A stretch of 21,089 nucleotides of DNA from Pauljensenia sp. GTDB lineage: Bacteria; Actinomycetota; Actinomycetes; Actinomycetales; Actinomycetaceae. The notes beneath the pieces were generated by a model. It worked only from the letters and a program-made list of their open reading frames with translations, was not told where the DNA came from and ran no database searches. This document shows, one piece after another, positions 13,434-21,089 of this stretch; the first letter of the stretch is position 1, and each line of letters starts with the position of its first letter. The stretch is taken from positions 1 through 21,089 of the forward strand of contig JASBZF010000018.1 of assembly GCA_029983625.1 (NCBI GenBank), read 5' to 3'. The translations under genes and the position numbers were made by a program.

Positions 13434-16148
13434 ATGAAAAGGGAAAGGAGGGCACAACAGCACACAGTGACACACGAGCGGGTCAATGGAGTAGGTGAAA
13501 GCAGAATGCAGCATCGAGGAAAACTCAAGGTCTATCTCGGATTTGCGCCGGGTGTCGGTAAAACATGCGCCATGCTGGACGAAGGTCATGACCTGTACGG
13601 GCGCGGACATAAAGTCGTCGTCGGCTTAGTCGAACACCACGGCAGGGCACATACGAAGAGCCTCCTTGAAGGGCTACCCGTTATCAATACCCGCGAGGTG
13701 ATGTACCGAGGCAATCCCTATCGTGAACTCGACGTGGACGCAATCATTGCTGCGGAACCTGAGTATGCACTGATAGACGAGCTGGCTCACACCGTTGTGG
13801 GTCAAGAAGAAAGCAAGGACTTCCTTCCGCAACGCAAACGCTGGCATGATGTGTATCAGCTGCTGGATATGGGGATTGATGTCATCTCCACTATGAATAT
13901 TCAGCACTTGGAATCACTGAACGATGTCGTCGCAGCAATCACCGGCGTGCGCCAGTTAGAGACTATTCCCGACAAAGTGCTCCGCGATGCCGACGAAATT
14001 GAGCTGGTTGATCTTAGTCCCGACGCATTACGCATACGCTTATCACGAGGTGAAATCTACCGTAAAGAACAAGCGGAACTGGCTCTGCGCAAATATTTTC
14101 GCCCCGGCAACCTCACCGCATTACGCGAACTGGCTCTTTTGTGGTTAGCCGACAAAGTTGAGGAAGTCCTGGATCAGTACCGCGAAGAGCAGAACATCGA
14201 AGATCACTGGATGACTCGGGAACGTGTTGTGGTGGCAGTGCGCGACGGGGCAAATGCGGAAGCCATGATTCGCAGAGGCGCGCGAATGACCGGAAGGGTT
14301 GCCGGTCGTGAAATGATCGTCGTACACATCACCGCAGAAGATGACGGACTGGATCGCGGATACCTCACTCGCCTCCGCAAACTCCAGGATCTGACCGAAT
14401 CACTCGGCGGTCAATGGCGCACCCTTGTCGGCGATAGCGTGCCAGAGATTTTGCTGGAGTTTTCCCGCACGGTGAATGCTTCGCAGCTCGTCATCGGCTC
14501 TGAGCGGGGCATTCGCCGCTATGTGGGACTGAGTATTACGCAAAGAATCATCGACCAAGCCGGACCCATTGACGTCCATATTATTTCGAGCAGCACCCCT
14601 CAGAAAACACAACATCGACGCACATTCCGCTCGCAGTTTTCTCGCCCTCGGCACATCACCGGCTGGGCATTGGCCTTCTTCGGTCCGGTGTTGTTAACAC
14701 TGTTACTGTGGAACTTAGACACCGGCCCAGAATTTCTGGGAGTGCTCTTGCTGGCGTATCTCATTCCCGTGGTCTTTGCCGCGATGGCGGCCGGTTTACT
14801 CCCGGCACTCGCAGCAGTCATGCTCGGATCTTTGCTCGCCAATTGGTACTTTATTGACCCTGTTTTCACTATGAGTATCACCAATCCTGCAAGCATGGTG
14901 CAGATTGTGATCTTCTGTGTTATCGCCGCAGCGGTAGCAACGGTAGTGGAGCACTCCGAACGTCGCCGCGAGGCCGCTGATCGGAGTTTAAATCAGGCAG
15001 TGGTCATGTCAGAACTCGCCCACGGTGTCATTCATGACGGCGACAATCTCGCCCACCTGGTTCATGCGTTAGCGGATACCTTTTCGATGGAACGGGTCGA
15101 TGTGCAGCGCTATTCATCGGAACGTAAAAACTGGCTGACAATTGTCACCACTGCCGAGCAGGGACTTTGTGAACCCTGGCCCGCTCAGCTTCCCATGTCT
15201 AAGGTCACCTCCGGCGATGATCTGCGCTTACTACTCAGCGGCCATGAATTAACCGCAGCTGAAACCGCGATGATTGCAGCTCACGGATCGCGAATTCGCG
15301 CATTACTGGACAATGAAGAAATCGTGGCAATGCGACGTGCCACCGCAGCTATGGAAGCCGGTCATCGTGTCGGCAGCGCCGTCTTGACCGCAGTGTCCCA
15401 TGATTTACGCACGCCGCTGGCCAGCATTAAAGCCGCTGTCTCCAGTATGACGATGGATGACGTTGAACTCGACGAAGATTCACGCCGTATTCTCCTAGAG
15501 ACCATTGAAAGTTCTGCGGACCGCTTGGAAGTTGTCATTGGTAATCTTCTGGATGCCAGCCGCCTTGACTCCTACTCGCGACGAGTGGAAAGCCGGAAAG
15601 TCAGTGTGAACGATGTCGTTGATGCTGTATGTGCTGAATTACCAGAAGCCGCTGCTCATCTCACACGTGACATCGACCCCGAAGCTCACAGTGTGAAAGG
15701 TGATCCTGGGTTCATTCAACGGATTATCTCCAATATTGTGATGAATGCTCGCCAGTATGCTCCAGAATCACAATTAACGATCCGAACTCGACTGAGCACA
15801 GGCAGTTCTTCATCCTCGTCCTACACCTCTGAAGTTGAAACTGTGGACATTGTGATGATCGATCACGGCAAAGGTATTCCTGAAGACAAACTGAAAGATG
15901 TTTTCCAACCCTTCCAGCGTCTTGGTGACTATTCCACACATTCTCAAGGACTGGGCCTCGGCTTAGCTGCTGCCGCCCGCTTTGCTGACGCGATGGGAGG
16001 CACAATCCATGCCGAACACACTCCCGGCGGCGGAGCCACCTTTGTGTTGACGCTTCCCAAAGCCAGTGTGGAGCATAAAGAGCAGGAGGTGCCAACAGAG
16101 GGCGAGGACGAGATTCCCGCGCCCATCGAGCAAAACACACACGGCTAA
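13434..16148 (+). CDS. kdpD: Sensor histidine kinase KdpD
   Basis: Membrane K+/osmotic sensor kinase, 904 residues. Order: KdpD N-domain with Walker A GFAPGVGKT (36-44) and Walker-B-like ALIDELAH (112-119); a universal-stress-protein domain (about 264-385); four membrane helices (about 409-505); a GAF-like linker; HisKA with phospho-acceptor His656 in SHDLRTP; ATPase with N-box N771, DHGKGIP (810-816) and GLGLGLA (839-845). ATG 13434 has AGGTG 7 nt upstream; ATG 13506 would trim 24 basic residues and is also possible. The usual AHTN-x-PGSR stretch is changed (see findings). A Gly-Ser-rich run sits at 790-796 and the C-terminus is an acidic tail. It lies 54 nt after kdpC. Confidence 0.95.
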   Translation: MKRERRAQQHTVTHERVNGVGESRMQHRGKLKVYLGFAPGVGKTCAMLDEGHDLYGRGHKVVVGLVEHHGRAHTKSLLEGLPVINTREVMYRGNPYRELDVDAIIAAEPEYALIDELAHTVVGQEESKDFLPQRKRWHDVYQLLDMGIDVISTMNIQHLESLNDVVAAITGVRQLETIPDKVLRDADEIELVDLSPDALRIRLSRGEIYRKEQAELALRKYFRPGNLTALRELALLWLADKVEEVLDQYREEQNIEDHWMTRERVVVAVRDGANAEAMIRRGARMTGRVAGREMIVVHITAEDDGLDRGYLTRLRKLQDLTESLGGQWRTLVGDSVPEILLEFSRTVNASQLVIGSERGIRRYVGLSITQRIIDQAGPIDVHIISSSTPQKTQHRRTFRSQFSRPRHITGWALAFFGPVLLTLLLWNLDTGPEFLGVLLLAYLIPVVFAAMAAGLLPALAAVMLGSLLANWYFIDPVFTMSITNPASMVQIVIFCVIAAAVATVVEHSERRREAADRSLNQAVVMSELAHGVIHDGDNLAHLVHALADTFSMERVDVQRYSSERKNWLTIVTTAEQGLCEPWPAQLPMSKVTSGDDLRLLLSGHELTAAETAMIAAHGSRIRALLDNEEIVAMRRATAAMEAGHRVGSAVLTAVSHDLRTPLASIKAAVSSMTMDDVELDEDSRRILLETIESSADRLEVVIGNLLDASRLDSYSRRVESRKVSVNDVVDAVCAELPEAAAHLTRDIDPEAHSVKGDPGFIQRIISNIVMNARQYAPESQLTIRTRLSTGSSSSSSYTSEVETVDIVMIDHGKGIPEDKLKDVFQPFQRLGDYSTHSQGLGLGLAAAARFADAMGGTIHAEHTPGGGATFVLTLPKASVEHKEQEVPTEGEDEIPAPIEQNTHG

Positions 16149-16173
16149 AAGGAAAGCTGAGGAATACAAGCGA

Positions 16174-16947
16174 ATGAGTTTAAGCAAAAGCGCTGAGAGT
16201 CGTGAGGCTCACAACCAAAGAACAACAGGGAAAGAGTGTTCTTTCGCTACGAATCCAAAGATTCTCATTGTGGAAGACGATCTTGCGATTGCACGTACAC
16301 TGCTTGTCAGCCTCAAAGCTCGCGGCTACCTTCCCACGGTGGTTCAAAGTGCGACGCGGGCATTAACTGCAGCGAATGAGTGGAAACCTGATGCCGTGCT
16401 GCTCGACCTGGGCCTTCCTGATCTCAGCGGCTTGGAAGTTCTGCGTTCTTTACGTCGCTGGAGTGAGGTGCCGGTACTCATTGTGTCCGCACGCCATGAT
16501 GAAGCCGGGAAAATCAACGCCCTCAACGAAGGAGCCGATGATTACATCACCAAGCCCTTCTCTATGGGTGAATTACTCGCCAGATTGCGAGCGAATCTCC
16601 GTCGAGCAGCCTCGAATGCATCAGAAGAAGAATCACAGATCAGTTCAAAAGACGGATATTTAGTGGTTGATTTAGCGCGGCGACAGGTCTTTGTGAATGC
16701 TGAGTTTATCCATCTCACTCCGCGCGAATGGGATATTCTCGCCTATCTCGTACAGCATCGCGGCAGACTGGTCACCAAAGTTGAACTGCTCCACAAGATC
16801 TGGGGTACACAGTATGAGAAGGAAACAAACTACTTGCGCGTCTATATTTCCCAGTTACGCCACAAGATTGAACCGGAAAGTACTCGTCACACTTATCTGC
16901 ACACCGAAGTCGGTGTGGGCTATCGGATGGTGCTCGACGGTGCCTAG
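16174..16947 (+). CDS. kdpE: OmpR/PhoB-family response regulator KdpE
   Basis: 257 residues. The receiver domain (about 28-145) has acidic pocket E34-D35-D36, phospho-acceptor Asp78 in LLDLGLPD, Ser106 and Lys127 in ITKPF. The C-terminal winged helix contains LTPREWDIL, the recognition region ETNYLRVYISQLRHKIEP and GVGYRM. It should activate the kdp operon when phosphorylated by KdpD. The frame is open back to 16066 inside kdpD, but ATG 16174, with GAGGAA (16159-16164) 9 nt upstream, is preferred and leaves a 25-nt gap after kdpD. Even so the N-terminus has about 25 residues more than typical KdpE. Confidence 0.93.
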   Translation: MSLSKSAESREAHNQRTTGKECSFATNPKILIVEDDLAIARTLLVSLKARGYLPTVVQSATRALTAANEWKPDAVLLDLGLPDLSGLEVLRSLRRWSEVPVLIVSARHDEAGKINALNEGADDYITKPFSMGELLARLRANLRRAASNASEEESQISSKDGYLVVDLARRQVFVNAEFIHLTPREWDILAYLVQHRGRLVTKVELLHKIWGTQYEKETNYLRVYISQLRHKIEPESTRHTYLHTEVGVGYRMVLDGA

Positions 16948-16977
16948 ATGTCTGTGTGTGTCTGCTACCGGATAGCT

Positions 16978-17592
16978 TCACGAATCAGAAGGATCTTCTG
17001 GAACGCCGAAACGTTGATCGATCTCTTCAAAAAACTGCAGGGTCGTAGCGATTGCACAGCGGCAATGCACAAGAAGCTGCTCGTCAGTGACCCCGTGCTC
17101 TAAATCGATAGTGAACTCTGCACACACTTCCAAAGCATCACCCTCAGCTTCACGGAAATACCCCTTTGGCCACAGGTATGTGCGATGCCAGTCTTCAATC
17201 GTCAGCAAAAGCTCACTACGGTGTTCACGCGCAATAAGTCCACGTCTTATAGCAAAGACAGAAAAGATTTCCTTCTGCTTACCTATCATGCGGAAGTAGA
17301 ACATCGAACGATCCCAAGCTGAAGCGATGTCACCGTCTTGGTCGAACTGCCACTTCCATTCTTGCGCATCGAAAAGAAGGCCAATGCGTTCCAAGGTCGG
17401 CACACTAAGAGTGTCAGATTGACGGGCCAAATCCTCTAACACATCTCCAGTGGACGTGTGCGTTGAAGTTTCAGAGGACACTTGATCGACAGATTCAGCC
17501 ACGTCTGAAGACAAAGAGTCCTCATCGTGAACATGCGATAGCTCGCGATCTTCATTTTTAAAACGATCGGATAGCCAAGAAAAGATCCCCAA
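16978..17592 (-). CDS. YbjN-domain protein (paralog A)
   Basis: 204 residues. The C-terminal part (about 65-195) resembles YbjN-type regulators (PF10722-like): IGLLFDAQEWKW, WHRTYLWPKGYF, and an E-rich terminal helix after HGVTDEQL. An acidic, Ser/Thr-rich linker (about 14-60) separates this from a short amphipathic start MGIFSWL. The start is TTG 17592, 2 nt after the stop of paralog B, so translational reinitiation is likely; there is no ATG before the domain. YbjN homologues are linked to motility, stress and chaperone-like roles, but the biochemical function is unknown. Convergent with kdpE (30 nt between stops). Confidence 0.75.
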   Translation of the reverse strand: MGIFSWLSDRFKNEDRELSHVHDEDSLSSDVAESVDQVSSETSTHTSTGDVLEDLARQSDTLSVPTLERIGLLFDAQEWKWQFDQDGDIASAWDRSMFYFRMIGKQKEIFSVFAIRRGLIAREHRSELLLTIEDWHRTYLWPKGYFREAEGDALEVCAEFTIDLEHGVTDEQLLVHCRCAIATTLQFFEEIDQRFGVPEDPSDS

Positions 17593-17594
17593 TG

Positions 17595-18056
17595 TCAGTC
17601 ACCGACCCTTTCGATCAGCTCCTGGAAGAATTGACAAGCCGTGCTCAGAGTACAGTCGATCTGTTGGAAGAGCTGCGCATCACTTGCTCCATGCTTCCAA
17701 TCGACACAATGATCGATCTCAATCCGCAAATCACCATCATCTGTGATGCGATACGTCACCCTCGGCCAGAGTGTGCGACGATGCCATTCGAGGATAAACT
17801 CTCGGACTTCATCGAGGTGCCTCAAAGAAAAAGAACGATTGAGATAACCTTGAACCCTAAGGATTGTTGTGTCATCACCAACAATCAGGAAGAAAAAAGT
17901 ATTTCCGTCCCAGATCCCACCAAGATCACCGTCGTTATCAACGAACCATTTCCATTTTTGTGAATCCAGGATAGCTTTCAAACGCTCTTGAGTGATTGGT
18001 GCAACTGCGGAAGATGCTCCGGATAAGGGAACCTCAACATCCTTTGAGTCCATCAT
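17595..18056 (-). CDS. YbjN-domain protein (paralog B)
   Basis: 153 residues, made almost entirely of one YbjN-like domain (about 22-150). It shares a block pattern with its neighbour: LDSQKWKWFVDNDGD vs FDAQEWKWQFDQDGD, WHRRTLWPR vs WHRTYLWPK, KHGASDAQL vs EHGVTDEQL, CQFFQEL vs LQFFEEI. The pair therefore arose by tandem duplication and divergence. GAGG precedes two successive ATGs (18056 and 18053); the second has the better spacing. First gene of a two-gene operon with paralog A. Its function is unknown. Confidence 0.75.
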   Translation of the reverse strand: MMDSKDVEVPLSGASSAVAPITQERLKAILDSQKWKWFVDNDGDLGGIWDGNTFFFLIVGDDTTILRVQGYLNRSFSLRHLDEVREFILEWHRRTLWPRVTYRITDDGDLRIEIDHCVDWKHGASDAQLFQQIDCTLSTACQFFQELIERVGD

Positions 18057-18170
18057 TTACCTCGTTCTTCACTCATTGAGAAAGCGTAGCAAAATCCGTA
18101 GGATTGTGGCCCATCTGCGAAGCTTCAATTCAGATCAGCAAAGAGCACACACTCGCACACCAGAAAGCTT
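18057..18170. other. Intergenic region upstream of the YbjN pair
   Basis: 114 nt. TACGCT on the minus strand (18083-18088), 26 nt before the first ATG of paralog B, is a possible -10; no matching -35 is seen. No terminator hairpin of note for the upstream gene. Confidence 0.3.
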
Positions 18171-18920
18171 TTAGCTCCTCAAGCCTGAACTTTTAAGAAT
18201 TGCCTTACGACGCCGCCCCACCATGACGATCCACACAATCCCAGCGATGAGCATCACACAGCCAATAAGACCGATCACCGTACCAATCAGCAATCCTGTC
18301 AGAACAGAACCCGTAATCGCATCCACCGTCACTCCGGTAATACCAAGCAGATGAGACGTGCCCTCCATCTGGCATTCCACAGTGTAGGTACCCTCAGTAA
18401 GATTCGAGCCGATAAAAATCCCATGACCCGTCGCTTCTAAGGGCACCACACCCGAAGCAGAACGTAAATCACAGGAGTACACATCGCCTGACTGTGCAGC
18501 CACAACGTACACCCCTGATTCATCGACCTGAACCGTGTCACCCGAAGAAATCGGGGTCATCGAATTCATAAAAGAGGGCGTGCTTATTCCACTAAAAATA
18601 GTGACGAAAAAAGCGACCGGCGCAACAATCACGGCGACAAGTACACCGACAATCATCAAGGCAATAGGCCCTGCACGACCGGGAAGCTTCACGACAGGCA
18701 CCGGATATCCGCCCGCCCATCCCTGAGGAACAGCATCAGGAGTCTGCGCGTTCTGCTGAGCCTGAGCTCCAGAGTAGCTTCCGTAAGTCGTTTCGGCCTG
18801 AGCATCCACTGCTCCGTACTGCGGCCACGGGGTCTGTTGAGAATCCGAAGATGAAGAGATCGGTTCTGAATCCGACGAACGCTGTCCGTAGCGGGGTTCA
18901 TCATTCATCTGCGGCACCAT
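18171..18920 (-). CDS. Two-helix membrane protein of unknown function
   Basis: About 249 residues from ATG 18920. Visible parts: a cytoplasmic-like Ser/Gln/Pro-rich N-terminal region (1-80), a strong membrane helix (about 85-109), a domain outside the membrane of about 90 residues (111-203) with two Cys (about 150 and 183) that could form a disulfide, a second helix (about 206-234) and a basic tail GRRRK. The topology with a small extracytoplasmic domain fits actinobacterial envelope proteins, but I recognise no family. GGAGG (18925-18929) lies 4 nt before ATG 18920 and 7 nt before GTG 18917, so the start may be either; the longer frame to 18947 is less likely. Confidence 0.7.
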   Translation of the reverse strand: MVPQMNDEPRYGQRSSDSEPISSSSDSQQTPWPQYGAVDAQAETTYGSYSGAQAQQNAQTPDAVPQGWAGGYPVPVVKLPGRAGPIALMIVGVLVAVIVAPVAFFVTIFSGISTPSFMNSMTPISSGDTVQVDESGVYVVAAQSGDVYSCDLRSASGVVPLEATGHGIFIGSNLTEGTYTVECQMEGTSHLLGITGVTVDAITGSVLTGLLIGTVIGLIGCVMLIAGIVWIVMVGRRRKAILKSSGLRS

Positions 18921-18955
18921 CAATCCTCCACACTCAGCGAAAAACATTCACTCAC

Positions 18956-18961
18956 AGCTTA
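18956..18961 (-). promoter_or_regulatory. Possible -10 box of the membrane protein gene
   Basis: TAAGCT on the minus strand would give a start near 18949 and a leader of about 29 nt with GGAGG inside. No good -35 is visible. Confidence 0.3.
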
Positions 18962-19045
18962 GCGGACCCGAATCGGACACACCGTGGAAACTCCCCTGAA
19001 ATCTCCCGGACCCTCCCTCATCCTCACTCGCACTCAGGACACGTC

Positions 19046-19807
19046 TCAGTCCGCAACAGCCCCGCCCTCGATACCCGCAGCACCAAGGCGTTCAGCACGA
19101 AGCTCACACACCCCCGGAACCTCAAGCGGCTCCAGATCCGCACCGATCGCACGCGACAACAACAGATCCGCAAGCTCAGGATTCCTCGCAAGAACCGGCC
19201 CGTGCATGTAGGTCGCAATGATTGAACCTTGAAGCACTCCGTCATAGGCGACCAGACCAGGCACCTGGCCTTCTGGACAACCATTACCCACTCCCTTAAG
19301 GACACGCCCTAAAGGACGCGCATCTGAACCGAGCACAGTGCCGCCACCGTGATTCTCAAAACCCGTCAGCGGCGAAGACAAGCCATCCAAGAGCGGAGCG
19401 GTCACGAGTTCACCGATAGAACGCGCCCCCTGAGGATCAGTCGTCACATCAAGGACACCCATACCTTCGACGCGCTCACCGCGCGCATCCCGATACCACA
19501 ACCCCAGCACCTGCAAAGACGCGCAGATCGCCAAAAGAGGACGGCCCGCCTCAAGCCCCCGGAAGAGACCCCGGTCTTCGCGGAACTTCTGAGCCGCTAA
19601 AGACTGCGCCGCATCCTCACCACCGCCAAGAGTGTACAGATCCAGTTCGGAAGGAATCGGATCAGAAAGGCCGACCTCCACAATTTCCGCTCCGAAACCG
19701 CGACGCTTCGCCCTCTGAGCAAGAACCATCGCGTTCCCCGTGTCACCGTAAGTACCTAAAACCTCAGGCATGAGAACGCCGATACGCAGGACGGATTCAC
19801 GATTCAC
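19046..19807 (-). CDS. gatD: Lipid II isoglutaminyl synthase, glutaminase subunit GatD
   Basis: 253-residue class I (CobB/CobQ-like) glutamine amidotransferase. It hydrolyses glutamine and passes ammonia to MurT, which amidates the alpha-carboxyl of D-Glu in the lipid II stem. Nucleophile Cys95 sits in LLAICASLQVLG, and the catalytic His202 in TYMHGPVLARNPELAD. YTLGGGEDAAQ (58-68) and GFENHGG (149-155) are typical GatD segments. GTG start at 19807 overlaps the murT stop by 4 nt (GTGA), so the two subunits are translationally coupled. Length is slightly above the family norm because of an Ala/Glu-rich C-terminal tail. Confidence 0.93.
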   Translation of the reverse strand: MNRESVLRIGVLMPEVLGTYGDTGNAMVLAQRAKRRGFGAEIVEVGLSDPIPSELDLYTLGGGEDAAQSLAAQKFREDRGLFRGLEAGRPLLAICASLQVLGLWYRDARGERVEGMGVLDVTTDPQGARSIGELVTAPLLDGLSSPLTGFENHGGGTVLGSDARPLGRVLKGVGNGCPEGQVPGLVAYDGVLQGSIIATYMHGPVLARNPELADLLLSRAIGADLEPLEVPGVCELRAERLGAAGIEGGAVAD

Positions 19808-21089
19808 CTGTTCTTCTCCCTCGACTCAAGGACCGTCTTAAAATCGCGCAGAGCCGTGTAGTTGAGGAGCATTTCAACCCGCCCAGGCTCTACACGCTTC
19901 AGCGCTTCCATCGGGGTATCCCCCAGCTCGCAGTGGATATTCGCATATTCAAGACGCACCGCAAGATCCGCACCGCGCTCACCGCAAGCGATCACCCGAG
20001 GAACACAGTCCCGCCCTCGAATCAGCCCACTGAAATCCACATCCCACAACCAGGACAAATCCTGACCATCCGGGACCTGGCCATTAACTCCAATCACAAC
20101 CTGAGCGACACGTGAATTCACCATCGACATCGCTTCTTGCCAGCCAGCGGGATTCTTCGCGAGCATAATCCGCACAAGGCGGCCCTCGATATCGTGGAGC
20201 GAATAGCGTCCCGCGACCTCACTCACCGTAGAGACGGCGCGAAGCGCCTCCTGCGGATCAGCACCTAAAGCAAAAGCTGCCACAAGAGCTTGGGCGGCAT
20301 TACCCAGATTTGCCCGCCCAGGAAGCTGAACATGAAGGTCGAGGGCGAAGCCGTCCGGTCCGATGAGACGGGCACGCGGGCCCTTTTCCCCTGCGGGCAT
20401 AACCTCAATATCTTCCAAATGCCAGTGAGGAACTGGTCGTTCTCGCAGGTCAGGCAAAGGTTCACCGGGATACGAGGGGATCAGATGCCACGAAGAGCCT
20501 TCGCGGACCACCCTTCCGCCACGCGGATAGGCAGCAGAATCTCCACTCCACGCAGCGCCCGCTGCCACCCACACCACCTTCTTCGCATCAGCGGCAGCCG
20601 AAACAATCAAGGGATCGTCACAATTTGCCACAATAAGTGCCTGAGGATGCGCATTCACGGCCTCACGTAGACGACGTTCCACAGAGCCGATCTCCCCGAC
20701 TCGATCAAGCTGGTCACGCGACAAGTTCAAAAGCACCACAGCCGCCGGACGCACCTGCTGCGCGATGAGCGGCACGTGCATTTCATCAACTTCGAGGGCG
20801 GAAAAGCTTGCCCTCGGTTCATTCATCAGGGCGGTGACAATACCGGAAGTCATGTTGTCGCCATTCGTGTTGGAAGCGACAACTCCGCAGGTCGATAAAG
20901 CCGCACGCAGCATCCGCGTCGTCGTTGACTTACCGTTCGTTCCCGACACGATCACCGAAGACATCGATGCAGCTAATTCACGCAGCACCTCAGGGTTGAG
21001 ACGAAGAGCGATCTCACCGCCGATCATGCCACCTGATCCTCGTTTAAGGGCGCGCGAAGCAGCCGCAGCGCTTCGTCCAGCGCCCCCCG
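19804..21089 (-). CDS. murT: Lipid II isoglutaminyl synthase subunit MurT (5' end beyond window)
   Basis: Mur-ligase-like ATPase partner of GatD. Numbering from ATG 21027: P-loop GTNGKST (29-35), central domain with NLSRDQLDR (101-109) and NCDDP (135-139), then a C-terminal domain with WLWDVDF (326-332), where MurT supplies the Asp of the GatD/MurT catalytic triad (established in Gram-positive cocci). The frame stays open upstream of 21027 to the window edge, and the translated part, ending LKRGSGG, resembles the MurT N-terminus, so the true start lies beyond 21089. The Cys4 zinc-ribbon insert seen in characterised MurT has no cysteines here (see findings). Confidence 0.9.
   Translation of the reverse strand, partial: GGAGRSAAAASRALKRGSGGMIGGEIALRLNPEVLRELAASMSSVIVSGTNGKSTTTRMLRAALSTCGVVASNTNGDNMTSGIVTALMNEPRASFSALEVDEMHVPLIAQQVRPAAVVLLNLSRDQLDRVGEIGSVERRLREAVNAHPQALIVANCDDPLIVSAAADAKKVVWVAAGAAWSGDSAAYPRGGRVVREGSSWHLIPSYPGEPLPDLRERPVPHWHLEDIEVMPAGEKGPRARLIGPDGFALDLHVQLPGRANLGNAAQALVAAFALGADPQEALRAVSTVSEVAGRYSLHDIEGRLVRIMLAKNPAGWQEAMSMVNSRVAQVVIGVNGQVPDGQDLSWLWDVDFSGLIRGRDCVPRVIACGERGADLAVRLEYANIHCELGDTPMEALKRVEPGRVEMLLNYTALRDFKTVLESREKNR

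Noticed and set aside
17592..17963. 123-codon plus-strand frame antisense to YbjN paralog B
   Set aside because: Paralog B on the minus strand shares a clear block pattern with its neighbour, so the minus strand is the coding one.

Overview
The window is chromosomal DNA from an actinobacterium, most likely a member or relative of Actinomycetaceae; the family-level placement is inference. The evidence is: a separate MurT/GatD lipid II amidation pair; two HspR-type HAIR operators in front of clpB; an actinobacterial-type SPOUT methyltransferase and class C serine hydrolase; many GTG starts; and several start codons lying 6-7 nt from a -10-like hexamer, as expected for leaderless mRNAs.

Layout. 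(1) 1-4407 is housekeeping: class II fructose-bisphosphate aldolase (-), SPOUT RNA methyltransferase (-), orotate phosphoribosyltransferase pyrE (+), an SDR oxidoreductase (-) and exonuclease III (+). From memory of actinobacterial genomes, fba, this methyltransferase, pyrE and clpB are neighbours in other genera too, so this looks like an inherited block. (2) 4408-5880 holds a beta-lactamase-fold serine hydrolase (-) whose flanks carry three short tandem-repeat tracts, plus a strong hairpin 3' of clpB. (3) 5881-8632 is clpB (-) with a well-resolved promoter and two HAIR elements. (4) 8732-16947 is a complete K+ uptake operon on the + strand: a 28-codon small membrane ORF, kdpF, kdpA, kdpB, kdpC, kdpD, kdpE. 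The first four frames overlap by ATGA/GTGA-type junctions. KdpFABC is the high-affinity P-type K+ pump; KdpD/KdpE is its sensor kinase and response regulator. (5) 16978-18056 holds two tandem YbjN-like paralogs (-), tail to tail with kdpE. (6) 18171-18920 is a two-helix membrane protein of unknown function (-). (7) 19046-21089 is gatD and a 5'-truncated murT (-), which amidate D-Glu in lipid II.

The most notable points are the small ORF in front of kdpF, a MurT whose expected zinc-ribbon cysteines are all absent, the compact HspR-controlled clpB promoter, apparent leaderless starts at pyrE, the SDR gene and xth, the repeat tracts around the serine hydrolase gene, and a KdpD with an altered DELAHT-N-x-PGSR motif. 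I found no transposase, integrase, CRISPR array, tRNA or rRNA, and no clear novel defence or biosynthetic system. Coordinates and residue numbers were counted by hand.
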